DNA from: Dechloromonas sp. Dech2017
Lineage (GTDB): Bacteria > Pseudomonadota > Gammaproteobacteria > Burkholderiales > Rhodocyclaceae
Direction of reading: 5' to 3'
Length of the DNA: 64,000 nucleotides
NCBI GenBank assembly: GCA_009469585.1
Contig: SSXW01000010.1
Coordinates: forward strand, 51,559-115,558
Both the position numbers and the translations under genes were made by a program. Of the stretch, positions 37,145-45,925 are shown one piece after another; the stretch's first letter is position 1; each line of letters starts with the position of its first letter. The notes under the pieces were generated by a model that ran no database searches, was not told where the DNA came from, and saw only the letters and a list, made by a program, of their open reading frames with translations.

Positions 37145-37159
37145 TAGACGATCGGTCTA
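37145..37159. promoter_or_regulatory. AcuR-type operator, copy 2 (before acuI)
   Basis: Exact repeat of the 15-mer at 36461-36475, placed in the 52-bp gap between acuR and acuI and 21 bp before the acuI start. Two identical sites in front of the regulator and its neighbour imply autoregulation plus control of acuI. Confidence 0.87.
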
Positions 37160-37180
37160 ATCAACGACAAGGAGAGCGAC

Positions 37181-38164
37181 ATGTTCAAGGGAATTTTCAT
37201 CGAAAAGGACGAGGCCGGTTATCGCGCCGCGGTTAGCGACATCGACGAGGCGCAGTTGCCGGCCGGCGACGTCACCGTGCGGGTCAGCCATTCGACGCTT
37301 AATTACAAGGACGGCCTGGCCATCACCGGGCGCGGGCCGGTGGTCCGCAAGTTCCCCATGGTGCCGGGCATCGACCTGGTCGGCACGGTCGAGACGAGCA
37401 GCCATGCCGATTACAAGGCCGGCGACCGCGTGCTGCTCAACGGCTGGGGCGTCGGCGAGGGGCACTGGGGCGGCCTGGCCCAGAAGGCGCGCCTCAATGG
37501 CGACTGGCTGGTGCCGCTACCCGAGGCGTTCACGCCGCAGCAGGCGATGGCCATCGGCACCGCCGGCTACACGGCGATGCTCTGCGTGCTCGCCCTGGAA
37601 AAGCACGGCGTGACGCCGGAGCAGGGCGAGATCGTGGTCACCGGCGCCGCCGGCGGGGTGGGCAGCGTGGCGGTGACCGTGCTGGCCAAGCTCGGCTACC
37701 GCGTCGTGGCGGTCAGCGGCCGGCCGGCCGAGGCGGACTACCTGAAGAACCTGGGCGCCGTCGAGGTGCTCGACCGCGCCGCCTTCTCGGCGCCGGGCAA
37801 GCCGCTGGCCCGCGAGCGCTGGGCGGGGGCGGTCGATGTCGTCGGTAGCCACACGCTGGCCAATGTCTGCGCCAGCACCCAGTACCGCGGCGTCGTCACC
37901 GCCTGCGGCCTGGCCGGCGGCATGGATTTCCCGGCGACCGTGGCGCCCTTCATCCTGCGCGGCGTGACGCTGGCCGGCATCGACAGCGTGATGTGCCCGC
38001 GGGCCGACCGGCTGGTCGCCTGGCAGCGTCTGGGGCGCGACCTCGACCTCGGCAAGCTCGGCCTGATCACCCATGAAATCGGCCTGGCCGAAGCCATCCC
38101 GACGGCGACCCGCCTGCTCGACGGCGAGGTGCGCGGCCGGGTGGTGGTGGACGTCAATGTCTGA
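37181..38164 (+). CDS. acuI: Acrylyl-CoA reductase AcuI / YhdH-family quinone oxidoreductase
   Basis: Zinc-free medium-chain dehydrogenase (327 aa) that reduces acryloyl-CoA to propionyl-CoA with NADPH. It has the family region [18 protein letters not shown], the active-site region near [10 protein letters not shown] and a Rossmann motif [20 protein letters not shown]. It starts at ATG 37181 behind aaggagag. The gene pairs with the TetR regulator upstream. Acrylate detoxification is inferred from the acuR-acuI pairing, not shown. Confidence 0.9.
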   Translation: MFKGIFIEKDEAGYRAAVSDIDEAQLPAGDVTVRVSHSTLNYKDGLAITGRGPVVRKFPMVPGIDLVGTVETSSHADYKAGDRVLLNGWGVGEGHWGGLAQKARLNGDWLVPLPEAFTPQQAMAIGTAGYTAMLCVLALEKHGVTPEQGEIVVTGAAGGVGSVAVTVLAKLGYRVVAVSGRPAEADYLKNLGAVEVLDRAAFSAPGKPLARERWAGAVDVVGSHTLANVCASTQYRGVVTACGLAGGMDFPATVAPFILRGVTLAGIDSVMCPRADRLVAWQRLGRDLDLGKLGLITHEIGLAEAIPTATRLLDGEVRGRVVVDVNV

Positions 38165-38215
38165 TCGCTGATCCCGGCGCCCGTTGCGGCGGGTGCCGGT
38201 GAGTTTCGGCGTTGT

Positions 38216-39559
38216 TCAGCGCGACCGCGCCTGATCGAGATCGGCGCGGTTTTTTTCGTCCACGTAGATGGCGGCCGGCCCGGGCTGGCTGCCGGCATGG
38301 CAGACGACCTCGACATTGCTGAGCGGCCGGGCCCGGTGCAGCACCTCGACGGCGCAGCGGCCGTAAACGCTGTCGATGGTGGCCAGCAGGTTGCGGGCGT
38401 AGGGCGTTTCCAGCCTGCCGTCGAGGATCAGGTTGGCGAGCAGCACGCCGTCCGCCTTGAGCACGCGGCGCAGGCCGGCCCAGAACTCGCGGGTGACCAG
38501 GTGGCCGGGGATCGACGTCTGCGAGCTGAAGACGTCGACGACCACGGCGTCGAAGCGGCGCTCGGTGGTGGCGACGAAACGCCGGGCGTCGTCGACGACG
38601 AATTCGCCGCGTACCGCCTGGCGCAGGAAGTGTTTCTCGGCCAGGTCGCGGATGGCCGGGTCGATATCGACGTAGGTGTAGCGGTTGCGCGGCTCCTCGT
38701 GCGACAGCGTAAAGCCGCCGGCGCCGAGGACGAGGATCTCGCGGTCGGTGAAGCCGAGGTCGTCGAGCAGGACCTGGCGCAGGTGGCGGATGTAGCGCGT
38801 GGTGTGGGCCGGCCGGCTGTCGTCGACCAGCGAGGCCAGCGACTTGTTGACCCAGAAGGCGCGCGCTTGGCGCTGGCCGGCGATGTCGACCGGGGCGACG
38901 ATGTACTCGGCGTAGGCGGTGTCGGCGGTGACCGTGTGCTGGAGGGCGATGCCGATGGCAATTGCTGCGGTCGACGCGGAAAAAAGCCAGATTTTGAAAT
39001 CCCGGCCGGCCAGCAGCAGGGCGCCGAGCAGCAGGCACAGCGTGCAGGCGACGACGGCGGCCGAGACGCCCAGCCATTGCATGACGCCCAGCGACAGCAG
39101 CAGCGAGCCGAGGAAGGAGCCGAGCGTCGACCAGTAAAGCGCCATGCCGCTCGCCTCGCCGGTGCGTTCGGCCTGCATCAGGTTGGTCAGGATGGGTACC
39201 GTCTGGCCGAGCAGCCAGGCCAGCGGGCAGAGCACGCCGCCGATGAAAACCAGGTAGGCAACCAGCGCCGGCTGCAGGTGGGCGAACAGCAGGTCCACGG
39301 TGACCCCGGCCAGGCCGACCCCGGCGAGCAGCGCGGCGATCAGGAAGTTGCGGCGGACGAGGCGACGGTAGTCGGCCGCCACCCGCCCGCCGGCGGCGTA
39401 GCCGAGGGCCAGGGCGAGCAGGAAGAAGCCGATGGTCGGCGCGGTGACGACGATGGCGCTGCCGACGTGGGGCACCAGCCGGCGCAGGGCGATGACTTCG
39501 GCGCCGAGGGAGCAGAAGCCTTCGATAAAAACGATGGTGTAGAGCAGGGCGCGGGACAT
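38216..39559 (-). CDS. Membrane-fused spermidine-synthase-like protein
   Basis: A 447-aa protein with an N-terminal half of about seven hydrophobic segments (residues 1-210) and a C-terminal SAM-type methyltransferase/aminopropyltransferase fold. That fold shows VLGAGGFTLSHE (nucleotide loop), YTYVDIDP and FDAVVVDVFSSQ. Such fusions are annotated as fused MFS/spermidine synthase; the substrate is unknown. The last membrane helix (DFKIWLFSASTAAIAIG, near residues 188-204) is encoded by a copy of the dispersed repeat. Monocistronic, divergent from chrA. Confidence 0.85.
   Translation of the reverse strand: MSRALLYTIVFIEGFCSLGAEVIALRRLVPHVGSAIVVTAPTIGFFLLALALGYAAGGRVAADYRRLVRRNFLIAALLAGVGLAGVTVDLLFAHLQPALVAYLVFIGGVLCPLAWLLGQTVPILTNLMQAERTGEASGMALYWSTLGSFLGSLLLSLGVMQWLGVSAAVVACTLCLLLGALLLAGRDFKIWLFSASTAAIAIGIALQHTVTADTAYAEYIVAPVDIAGQRQARAFWVNKSLASLVDDSRPAHTTRYIRHLRQVLLDDLGFTDREILVLGAGGFTLSHEEPRNRYTYVDIDPAIRDLAEKHFLRQAVRGEFVVDDARRFVATTERRFDAVVVDVFSSQTSIPGHLVTREFWAGLRRVLKADGVLLANLILDGRLETPYARNLLATIDSVYGRCAVEVLHRARPLSNVEVVCHAGSQPGPAAIYVDEKNRADLDQARSR
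38958..39000 (-). repeat. Dispersed repeat copy inside the spermidine-synthase-like gene
   Basis: Read on the minus strand: AT-rich arm atttcaaaatctggc, a T-run, then the core cgcgtcgaccgcagcaat. It is in frame and contributes part of a predicted membrane helix. Confidence 0.65.
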
Positions 39560-39642
39560 CGCCGGATTATCGCCCAGAGGGGGCCGGTTGCGGCCGGCCC
39601 GATGCGCTATGATCGCCCCCTCTTCATCGACGGCGAACCACC

Positions 39643-41007
39643 ATGGCCCCTCCCGACACCCCGGCGAGCACCGACCCGGCCCCGACCCGGGTCGGCTTCG
39701 GCGAGGCCTTCCGCTTCTGGCTCAAGCTCGGCTGCATCAGCTTCGGCGGCCCGGCCGGGCAGATCGCCATCATGCACCAGGAGCTGGTCGAGCGCCGCCG
39801 GTGGATTTCCGAGCGGCGCTTCCTGCACGCCCTCAACTACTGCATGGTGCTGCCCGGGCCGGAAGCCCAGCAGCTGGCCACCTACATCGGCTGGTTGATG
39901 CACCGGACGGCCGGCGGCATCGTCGCCGGCGCCCTCTTCGTGCTGCCCTCGCTGCTCCTGCTGATCGCCCTCTCCTGGCTCTATCTGGCCTTCGGCGAGA
40001 CGACGCTGGTCGGCGGGCTGTTCTACGGCATCAAGCCGGCGGTCACCGCCATCGTCGTCCAGGCCGCCCACCGCATCGGCTCGCGCGCCCTGAAGAACGG
40101 GGTGCTGTGGGCCATCGCGGCGGCTAGCTTCGTCGCCATCTTCGCCCTGCAGCTGCCTTTCCCGGCCATCGTCGTCGGCGCCGCGCTGGTCGGCTATGTC
40201 GGCGGGCGAGTTGCGCCGGGCAAGTTCGCGACCGGCGGCGGCCACGGCCAGGGGGCGGCTTCGTTCGGCCCGGCCCTGATCGATGACGCCACACCGACCC
40301 CCGCCCATGCCCGCTTCGCCTGGAGCCGGGCGGCCCGCGTCGCCGTCGTCGGCGGCCTGCTCTGGCTGCTGCCCATGGGCCTGCTCGTCGCCGCCTGTGG
40401 CTGGGATCACACCCTGACCCAGATGGCCTGGTTCTTCACCAAGGCCGCCCTGCTCACCTTCGGCGGCGCCTACGCCGTGCTGCCCTACGTCTACCAGGGC
40501 GCCGTCGGCCACTACGGCTGGCTGACGCCAACCCAGATGATCGACGGCCTGGCCCTCGGCGAGACGACGCCGGGGCCGCTGATCATGGTCGTCGCCTTCG
40601 TCGGCTTCGTCGGGGGCTACGTCAAGGCCGTCTTCGGCCCGGACAGCCTGTTCCTGGCCGGTGCCGTCGCCGCCTGCCTGGTCACCTGGTTCACCTTCCT
40701 GCCGTCCTTCCTGTTCATCCTGATCGGCGGCCCGCTGGTCGAATCGACGCACGACGACCTCAAGTTCACCGCGCCGCTCACCGCCATCACCGCCGCCGTG
40801 GTCGGCGTCATCCTCAACCTGGCGCTCTTCTTCGCCTACCACGTGCTGTGGCCGAACGGCCTGGCCGGCGCCATCGACGGCTGGTCGGCGCTGATCGCCG
40901 CCGGCGCCGCCATCGCCCTCTTCCGCTACCGGCAGGGGGTGATCCGCGTCATCGTCGGCTCGGCCGTAGTCGGCCTGCTCGTCAAGTCGCTGCCTTATCT
41001 GGCCTGA
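39643..41007 (+). CDS. chrA: Chromate transporter ChrA
   Basis: CHR-family membrane protein (454 aa) of the long, two-domain type. Each half has the signature pair: SFGGPAGQIA with LPGPEAQQLATYIGW in the first, TFGGAYAVLPYV with TTPGPLIMVVAFVGF in the second. It exports chromate and so gives chromate resistance; anion specificity here is inferred from the family. No chrB regulator adjoins it. Confidence 0.94.
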   Translation: MAPPDTPASTDPAPTRVGFGEAFRFWLKLGCISFGGPAGQIAIMHQELVERRRWISERRFLHALNYCMVLPGPEAQQLATYIGWLMHRTAGGIVAGALFVLPSLLLLIALSWLYLAFGETTLVGGLFYGIKPAVTAIVVQAAHRIGSRALKNGVLWAIAAASFVAIFALQLPFPAIVVGAALVGYVGGRVAPGKFATGGGHGQGAASFGPALIDDATPTPAHARFAWSRAARVAVVGGLLWLLPMGLLVAACGWDHTLTQMAWFFTKAALLTFGGAYAVLPYVYQGAVGHYGWLTPTQMIDGLALGETTPGPLIMVVAFVGFVGGYVKAVFGPDSLFLAGAVAACLVTWFTFLPSFLFILIGGPLVESTHDDLKFTAPLTAITAAVVGVILNLALFFAYHVLWPNGLAGAIDGWSALIAAGAAIALFRYRQGVIRVIVGSAVVGLLVKSLPYLA

Positions 41008-41013
41008 AGCCTG

Positions 41014-41910
41014 CTAGGCGGCGGATGCCTGGCCGCGCAGCTTGCCCCACATGCTCCAACTGAATAGCAGCAGGCCGAGCCAGATCAGGCCGAAGCTGAG
41101 CAGGCGGGCCGGTTGCAGCGGCTCGTCGAAGAGGAGGACGGCGGTCAGGAACTGCAGCGTCGGGTTGATGTACATCAGCATGCCGACGGTGGCCAGGTCG
41201 AGGCGGCGGGTGGCGGCGGCGAAGGCGATCAGGGGCAGGGCGGTGACGACACCAGCACCGACCAGCAGTGCTGCGGTCGACCCGGAAAACCGGCCAAAAT
41301 CGAAATCGCCGCCGCTGCCCAGCCAGGTCGAAAGGATCAGGCAGAAGGGCAGCATGGCCAGGGTTTCCAGCCACAGTCCGGAAATGGCATCGACCGGCAC
41401 CTGCTTGCGGAGCAGGCCGTAGCAGCCGAAGGTGACGGCGAGAAAGAGCGAGATCCAGGGCAGGGTGCCGAGGGCGATCAGTTCGTTGCCGACGGCGACG
41501 ACGGCCAGCGCGATGGCCAGCGTCTCCTTGCCGTTGAGCCTTTCCTTGAGGACGAGCATGCCGAGCAGCACGTTGACCAGCGGTGTCAGGAAGTAACCGA
41601 GGCTGGCGGCGACCACCTGGTGCCGGTCCACCGCCCACAAAAAACCCAGCCAGTTGCTGCCGAGGAGCAGCGCGGCGAGGCTCAGGCGGGCCAGGTGGCG
41701 CGGCGCCCGGCAGATGGCCGCGACCTTGTCCCAGCGCCGGCCCACGGTGAGCAGCACGGCGACGAAGACGAAGGCCCAGGCCGTCCGGTGGCTGAGGATG
41801 GCGATCGGCGCCACGCCGGCCAGTTGCCGGAAATAGAGCGGGAAGAAGCCCCACATCACGTAGGCGAGCAGGCCGTAGCCGATGCCGGCCAGGGCGGGGG
41901 TCGGTGTCAT
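41014..41910 (-). CDS. rarD: EamA-family transporter RarD
   Basis: Ten-helix permease of the drug/metabolite superfamily (298 aa) with the RarD opening GIGYGLLAYVMWGFFPLYFRQL split over residues 8-29 and HRTAWAFVFV. Substrate unknown. The loop and helix start at residues about 200-215 (DFDFGRFSGSTAALLVGAG) are encoded by a copy of the dispersed repeat; other RarD proteins, as far as remembered, differ in length and sequence here. Tail-to-tail with chrA. Confidence 0.92.
   Translation of the reverse strand: MTPTPALAGIGYGLLAYVMWGFFPLYFRQLAGVAPIAILSHRTAWAFVFVAVLLTVGRRWDKVAAICRAPRHLARLSLAALLLGSNWLGFLWAVDRHQVVAASLGYFLTPLVNVLLGMLVLKERLNGKETLAIALAVVAVGNELIALGTLPWISLFLAVTFGCYGLLRKQVPVDAISGLWLETLAMLPFCLILSTWLGSGGDFDFGRFSGSTAALLVGAGVVTALPLIAFAAATRRLDLATVGMLMYINPTLQFLTAVLLFDEPLQPARLLSFGLIWLGLLLFSWSMWGKLRGQASAA
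41266..41307 (-). repeat. Dispersed repeat copy inside rarD
   Basis: On the minus strand: arm gatttcgattttggcc, hairpin CCGG-TTTT-CCGG, core gggtcgaccgcagcactg. This is one of the best-preserved copies even though it is coding. Its reading frame matches that of the copy at 38958-39000. Confidence 0.75.
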
Positions 41911-41917
41911 CGCCCGC

Positions 41918-42610
41918 TCACTGCGGCTCGCGCAGCAGTTGCAGGGCCGGCGAGCGGTAGTCGCGGCGGAAGAGGATGATGACGACGATGACTGACAGGG
42001 CGCCGAGTGCCGCCGGATGGAGCAGCCAGCCGGAGGCGGCCAGCCCGAAGTAATAGGCGCGGATGCCGCGGTTGAAGTCGTCGCCGGCCAGGTTGTTGGC
42101 CCCGGCGACGCGCCGGGCGTAGTCGTCGATGCCCGGCTCGCCGGCCTGGCCGAGGGGGGCGGCGCCGACCAGGATGGAGAGCAGGTTGAACTGGCGCAGC
42201 GACCAGGTGAATTTGAAGTAGGCGAAGACGAAGCTGGCCAGCACCAGCATCAGCTTGATTTCCAGCAGCTCGCGGTTGCCGGCGCTGGCGAAGGGCAGCT
42301 CGGCGGTGAAGTTGATCAGCTTGTCGGCGGCGCCGAGCGCGGCGACCAGGCCGGCGATGATGTAGATGGTGGTGTTGGCGTAGAAGGAGACGCTGCTCAT
42401 CAGGTTGCCGATCAGGGTCGAGTCGGTAACGCGTATTTCGCGTTCCAGCATGCGCTGGGCCCAGGTCAGGCGGTAGTTCTGGCTGGTCCGGATGAGGCCT
42501 CCGGCGCCCCACTGGCTGTGCTCGGAATACCAGGCATAGCCTGCCCAGCAGGCGAAGAAGAGGGCCAGCGAAACCCAGTCGGTGGCGGCAAGATGGGGCA
42601 GGGCATGCAT
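41918..42610 (-). CDS. DUF599 membrane protein
   Basis: A 230-aa protein with about four hydrophobic segments and the DUF599 signatures RMLEREIRVTDSTLIGNLMSS and FYANTTIYIIAGLVAALG. Function unknown. The start ATG 42608-42610 (MHALPHLAATDW) is preferred over longer in-frame extensions without a ribosome binding site. It lies 7 bp upstream of the rarD start and probably shares its transcript. Confidence 0.88.
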   Translation of the reverse strand: MHALPHLAATDWVSLALFFACWAGYAWYSEHSQWGAGGLIRTSQNYRLTWAQRMLEREIRVTDSTLIGNLMSSVSFYANTTIYIIAGLVAALGAADKLINFTAELPFASAGNRELLEIKLMLVLASFVFAYFKFTWSLRQFNLLSILVGAAPLGQAGEPGIDDYARRVAGANNLAGDDFNRGIRAYYFGLAASGWLLHPAALGALSVIVVIILFRRDYRSPALQLLREPQ

Positions 42611-42766
42611 GCGGGCATCTTGCCACAGGCACCGCCTTCCCGGTAAGCGGGAAAACCGGGGTGTCGGATGAACGCTTGCTCGGATATGCTGTCCTCCGTG
42701 ATCAAGAGATGGCCGGGGCTTTTTCCGGCCCATGGCCCCGGGGAGCGTCGACCAGGCAAGCTATCG

Positions 42767-43909
42767 ATGAAGAAAATGCACTCGCTGAGCTTGAGTTTCC
42801 ATGATCCGGAAGCCGAGCGCGCCTTCCTGCGGCACCTGTTGCCGCGCCTGCGTCAGCAGGGGCGGGCGGCGATCATCGTCGGCGTCGTCGTTTATTTCCT
42901 CTACGGCGCCCTCGATCACCTGTTCGTGCCGGGCAACCTGCTCGGGCTGATCTGGGAGATCCGCCTCGAGGCGCTGGTCCTGCCAGCCGCCGTGCTCGTC
43001 CTGACATTCACCCGCTGGTTCGAGCAGGCCAACCAGTGGCCGCTCGCCCTGGTCGGCCTGTCGTCCGGGCTGGGGCTGATCGCCATGCTCTGGTACCTGC
43101 CGCTGGAGAGCAGCGCCTACTACTACCCGGGCCTGCTCCTGGCCACCTTCTACACCTACATCCTGCTCGGCTGCCGCTTCATCCAGGCGCTGGTCGTGAA
43201 CCTGCTGGTGCTGGCCCTCTACAACCTGCTCTTCGGCCATTTACGGCCGACGCCGGAGGCCGTGCTGCTCAGCCAGAATTTCTTCATCATCTCGGCCAAC
43301 CTGATCGGCGGGGTCGCCGGCTACCTGACGGAATTCAACCGTCGCCAGCTCTACCTGCGCGAGGTGCAGATCGACGACGAGCGGCGGCGCCACCTCGAAC
43401 GCTCGCTGCACGACCGCCTGACCGGGCTGCCCAACCGCGACCTGCTCGACGACCGCATCCGCCAGGCGCTGGCCATGGCCCGCCGCGATGCCGCTCGCCA
43501 TGCCGGCTTCTTCGTCGATCTCGATGGCTTCAAGCACGTCAACGACTGCTTTGGGCACGACCACGGCGACATCGTGCTGCGCGAGGTGGCCCGCCGCCTG
43601 GCCGGGGCGATGCGCGAAACCGACACCATTTCCCGGCTGGGCGGCGACGAGTTCTTCATGCTCGTCCAGGACATCGGCTCCTGCGACAGCGCCGCCCATC
43701 TCGCCGGCAAGCTGATCGCCCTGGTCGAGGAGCCGATTCCCGGCATTCCCGGAGAACACCGGCTCAGCGCCAGCATCGGCATCTGCCTCTTTCCCGGCAT
43801 CGGGGTGCGCACGCCGGATGCCATCATCCGCGCCGCCGACCTCGCCATGTACCAGGCCAAGGCCGCCGGCAAGCGGGGCTACTGCTTCGCCGAGGGCGTC
43901 ATCACCTGA
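42767..43909 (+). CDS. Membrane-bound GGDEF diguanylate cyclase
   Basis: A 380-aa protein with about six N-terminal membrane helices (residues 35-185, an uncharacterised sensor like 7TM/MASE modules) and a C-terminal GGDEF domain with intact RLGGDEFFMLV and DLDGFKHVNDCFGHDHGD. It should make c-di-GMP. Start ATG 42767 (MKKMHSLSLS) is chosen; an in-frame ATG at 42668 lacks a ribosome binding site. No EAL domain. Confidence 0.9.
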   Translation: MKKMHSLSLSFHDPEAERAFLRHLLPRLRQQGRAAIIVGVVVYFLYGALDHLFVPGNLLGLIWEIRLEALVLPAAVLVLTFTRWFEQANQWPLALVGLSSGLGLIAMLWYLPLESSAYYYPGLLLATFYTYILLGCRFIQALVVNLLVLALYNLLFGHLRPTPEAVLLSQNFFIISANLIGGVAGYLTEFNRRQLYLREVQIDDERRRHLERSLHDRLTGLPNRDLLDDRIRQALAMARRDAARHAGFFVDLDGFKHVNDCFGHDHGDIVLREVARRLAGAMRETDTISRLGGDEFFMLVQDIGSCDSAAHLAGKLIALVEEPIPGIPGEHRLSASIGICLFPGIGVRTPDAIIRAADLAMYQAKAAGKRGYCFAEGVIT

Positions 43910-43971
43910 TTCGCCGGGCGGCAAACTGCGGTATCCTGCCCGCCTTTGCCACATCACGCGGAAATACCTTC

Positions 43972-44286
43972 ATGGGACAAGCCAAAAATCGCGGTACGCA
44001 AGCCGAGCGCATCGCTCAGGCGCAGGCCAAAATCGAAGCCACCCGCCCGGAAAAACTGGTCTGCAACGGCTGCAAGGCCGATGTCACGACCATCCATCCG
44101 GTCAGCACGCGCGGCCTGCGCGGCATCGACGCCATCTGGGTCGGCCAGTGCGACTGCGGCCAGACGACCTTTGCCGCCTCCGGCGAGCCGAAGGCCGTGG
44201 ACGCCTTCTTCTTCGCGCTCAGCGAGAATACCGAACTGACCCTGGGCAGCCAGCGCCAGGACGGCAGCGAGCACGACACGCTGTAG
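43972..44286 (+). CDS. Small zinc-ribbon-like protein, function unknown
   Basis: A 104-aa soluble protein with four cysteines arranged CX2C (Cys31, Cys34) and CXC (Cys60, Cys62), which looks like a zinc ribbon: LVCNGCKAD ... VGQCDCGQ. The N-terminus is basic (MGQAKNRGTQAERIAQAQAK), compatible with nucleic-acid binding. No family name is claimed. A repeat copy starts 3 bp after the stop codon. Confidence 0.75.
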   Translation: MGQAKNRGTQAERIAQAQAKIEATRPEKLVCNGCKADVTTIHPVSTRGLRGIDAIWVGQCDCGQTTFAASGEPKAVDAFFFALSENTELTLGSQRQDGSEHDTL

Positions 44287-44289
44287 CCG

Positions 44290-44330
44290 ATTTCGATTTT
44301 TGGCCTTTTTTGCCGTCGACCGCGGCAATG
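44290..44330 (+). repeat. Dispersed repeat copy, closest to consensus
   Basis: Arm atttcgatttttggcc, six-T loop, then tgccgtcgaccgcggcaatg. It begins 3 bp after the stop of the zinc-ribbon gene and is about 75 bp before the next start. Confidence 0.85.
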
Positions 44331-44403
44331 GCCGGGCGGGGGCTTGATCGCTGCCGGCCGCCGGCGCAAACTGGTCGTATCGCCATTTTTCGGGGGAATT
44401 GCC

Positions 44404-44655
44404 ATGACCGACGCCCAGATCAAGGAGGCCGTGCTCAACCAGTGGCCCTTCTTCGGGGTCAGTTCGCATGGCGACGTGTTCGCCCGCTACGTTCCTTTCG
44501 GCCCGGTCTTTCGCTGGAACCGCAACCAGATGATCCCGATGCCGGTGCAGGGCGGTGACCTGGTCTGGCTACTCCATTCCCAGGACGAAGACCAGCCTGC
44601 CGCCGAGCCCGAGGCCCAGGCGCCACGCCGGCGCAGCACCAGGAAGACCGGCTGA
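44404..44655 (+). CDS. Small conserved-looking protein, function unknown
   Basis: An 83-aa protein, aromatic-rich in its first 55 residues (NQWPFFGVSSHGDVFARYV, FGPVFRWNRNQMIPMPVQGG) with a basic, Pro/Ala-rich tail ending RRRSTRKTG. ATG 44404 follows a gggggaattgcc leader. No domain recognised. The next gene is convergent, with only 1 bp between stop codons. Confidence 0.7.
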   Translation: MTDAQIKEAVLNQWPFFGVSSHGDVFARYVPFGPVFRWNRNQMIPMPVQGGDLVWLLHSQDEDQPAAEPEAQAPRRRSTRKTG

Positions 44656-44656
44656 T

Positions 44657-45229
44657 TCAGCTCAGCCAGAGCTTCTTCCAGCCCTCGTGACCGAGGCGCT
44701 CCATGGTTTCGATATTGCGCTCGAAAATCTCCGCCGCGTCCGGAAAGGCCGCCACGGCGCGGTCGATGCTGCTTTCGCGGAGCAGGTGCAGGGTCGGGAA
44801 GGGCGAGCGGTTGGTGTAGTTGGCGATGTCGTCCGGTTCGCTGCCGGCGAATTCGTATTGCGGGTGCAGGCTGGCCACCTGGAAGACGCCGTCGAAACCG
44901 AGATTGCGGATCAGCGCCTCGACCTCGCCGAGAAAAAAGTGGAAGTCGAGGAAATCGCCCATCGCCAGCGGGTGGATGAGCAGCGTGGTGTCGAGTTCGG
45001 CCGGGTCGCTGGCCGCCAGCAATTCGAACTCGTGGGCCAGCTCGGCAAGCAGCTGGTCGGCCGTGGCGGCGCCGGTCAGGGCGTAGCGCACCTGCTTCTT
45101 GACGAAAACGCTCTTGGCGAAGGGGCAGAGATTGAGGCCAATGACGGCCCGCTCGAGCCAGCGCTGGGTGTCGGCGACGATCTGCCGGCCGGCTTCGGTA
45201 TCGGGGTAGGCGGTGAGGAGTTCGCTCAT
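44657..45229 (-). CDS. DUF1415 family protein
   Basis: A 190-aa soluble protein with the family features TQRWLERAVIGLNLCPFAKS near the start and HLLRESSIDRAV near the end. DUF1415 proteins have no known function. The start at 45229 (MSELLTAYPD) matches the family; an in-frame extension upstream is rejected. Confidence 0.88.
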   Translation of the reverse strand: MSELLTAYPDTEAGRQIVADTQRWLERAVIGLNLCPFAKSVFVKKQVRYALTGAATADQLLAELAHEFELLAASDPAELDTTLLIHPLAMGDFLDFHFFLGEVEALIRNLGFDGVFQVASLHPQYEFAGSEPDDIANYTNRSPFPTLHLLRESSIDRAVAAFPDAAEIFERNIETMERLGHEGWKKLWLS

Positions 45230-45337
45230 CAGGCTGGTCTTTCCGTGGCGATGGCAGCCGGTTACGCGCCGCCGGCATCGGGCGGGGCGGCCGCTGTTTG
45301 CAGCGCGCGGCACGGTGCGCGTGACAAGATTGCCATT

Positions 45338-45925
45338 TTAGCGCTGGCAGTTCTTGCTGGCCGGCGGGCAGAGGGTGACCGGCGGCCCGCTGGGCGGTGC
45401 CGGCCGGGGCGTGTCCGGCGTCTGGCGCGGGTAAGCCGGGCGAGGCGGCGGCGGGTGGCCGTAGGCCGGGACATAAAGCGGCCCGTAGCCGGGCGTCGGC
45501 GCCGCTTCAGGGGCGGGCTGGAGGCTGCGGCACTCGGCCTCGAGCGCTGCCCGCTGGCCGGCTTCCAGTACCTGCTGGCGCAGCTGGTCGAGGCAGGCGG
45601 CGGCATCGCCGTAGCGGCGGGCGGTCGGCTGGGCGGTGGCCGCCGGCCGGCTGGCCTGGCGTTCGGCCTCGCTCTCGGCGCGCTGGCTGGCTTCGCGCTT
45701 GTCGACGAAATTGCGCATCCGCTCGACGTCGCGCTCGGCCTGTTGGCGGTTGGCTTCCGGCACCGTCTCGTCGGGGCGGGCGGTCAGCGTTTCGCTGCCG
45801 CGCGGGCAGGGGGCGTTGGAAATTTCCGTCTTGCCGCCCGGCAGCCGGCATTTGTAGATTTCCGCCATGGCCGGCGCGGTGCCCAGCAGCCCCAAGCCGG
45901 CCAGGCCGATCAGCGCGTTCCGCAT
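45338..45925 (-). CDS. Exported DUF4124-domain protein
   Basis: A 195-aa product with a signal peptide (about 1-21, ending AMA) followed by a DUF4124 domain (EIYKCRLPGGKTEISNAPCP), a charged coiled-coil-like region (about 55-95) and a Pro-rich C-terminus. DUF4124 is common in envelope proteins of unknown role. The start overlaps the stop of the HDOD gene upstream by 1 bp, so it is probably cotranscribed with the signalling genes. Confidence 0.83.
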   Translation of the reverse strand: MRNALIGLAGLGLLGTAPAMAEIYKCRLPGGKTEISNAPCPRGSETLTARPDETVPEANRQQAERDVERMRNFVDKREASQRAESEAERQASRPAATAQPTARRYGDAAACLDQLRQQVLEAGQRAALEAECRSLQPAPEAAPTPGYGPLYVPAYGHPPPPRPAYPRQTPDTPRPAPPSGPPVTLCPPASKNCQR

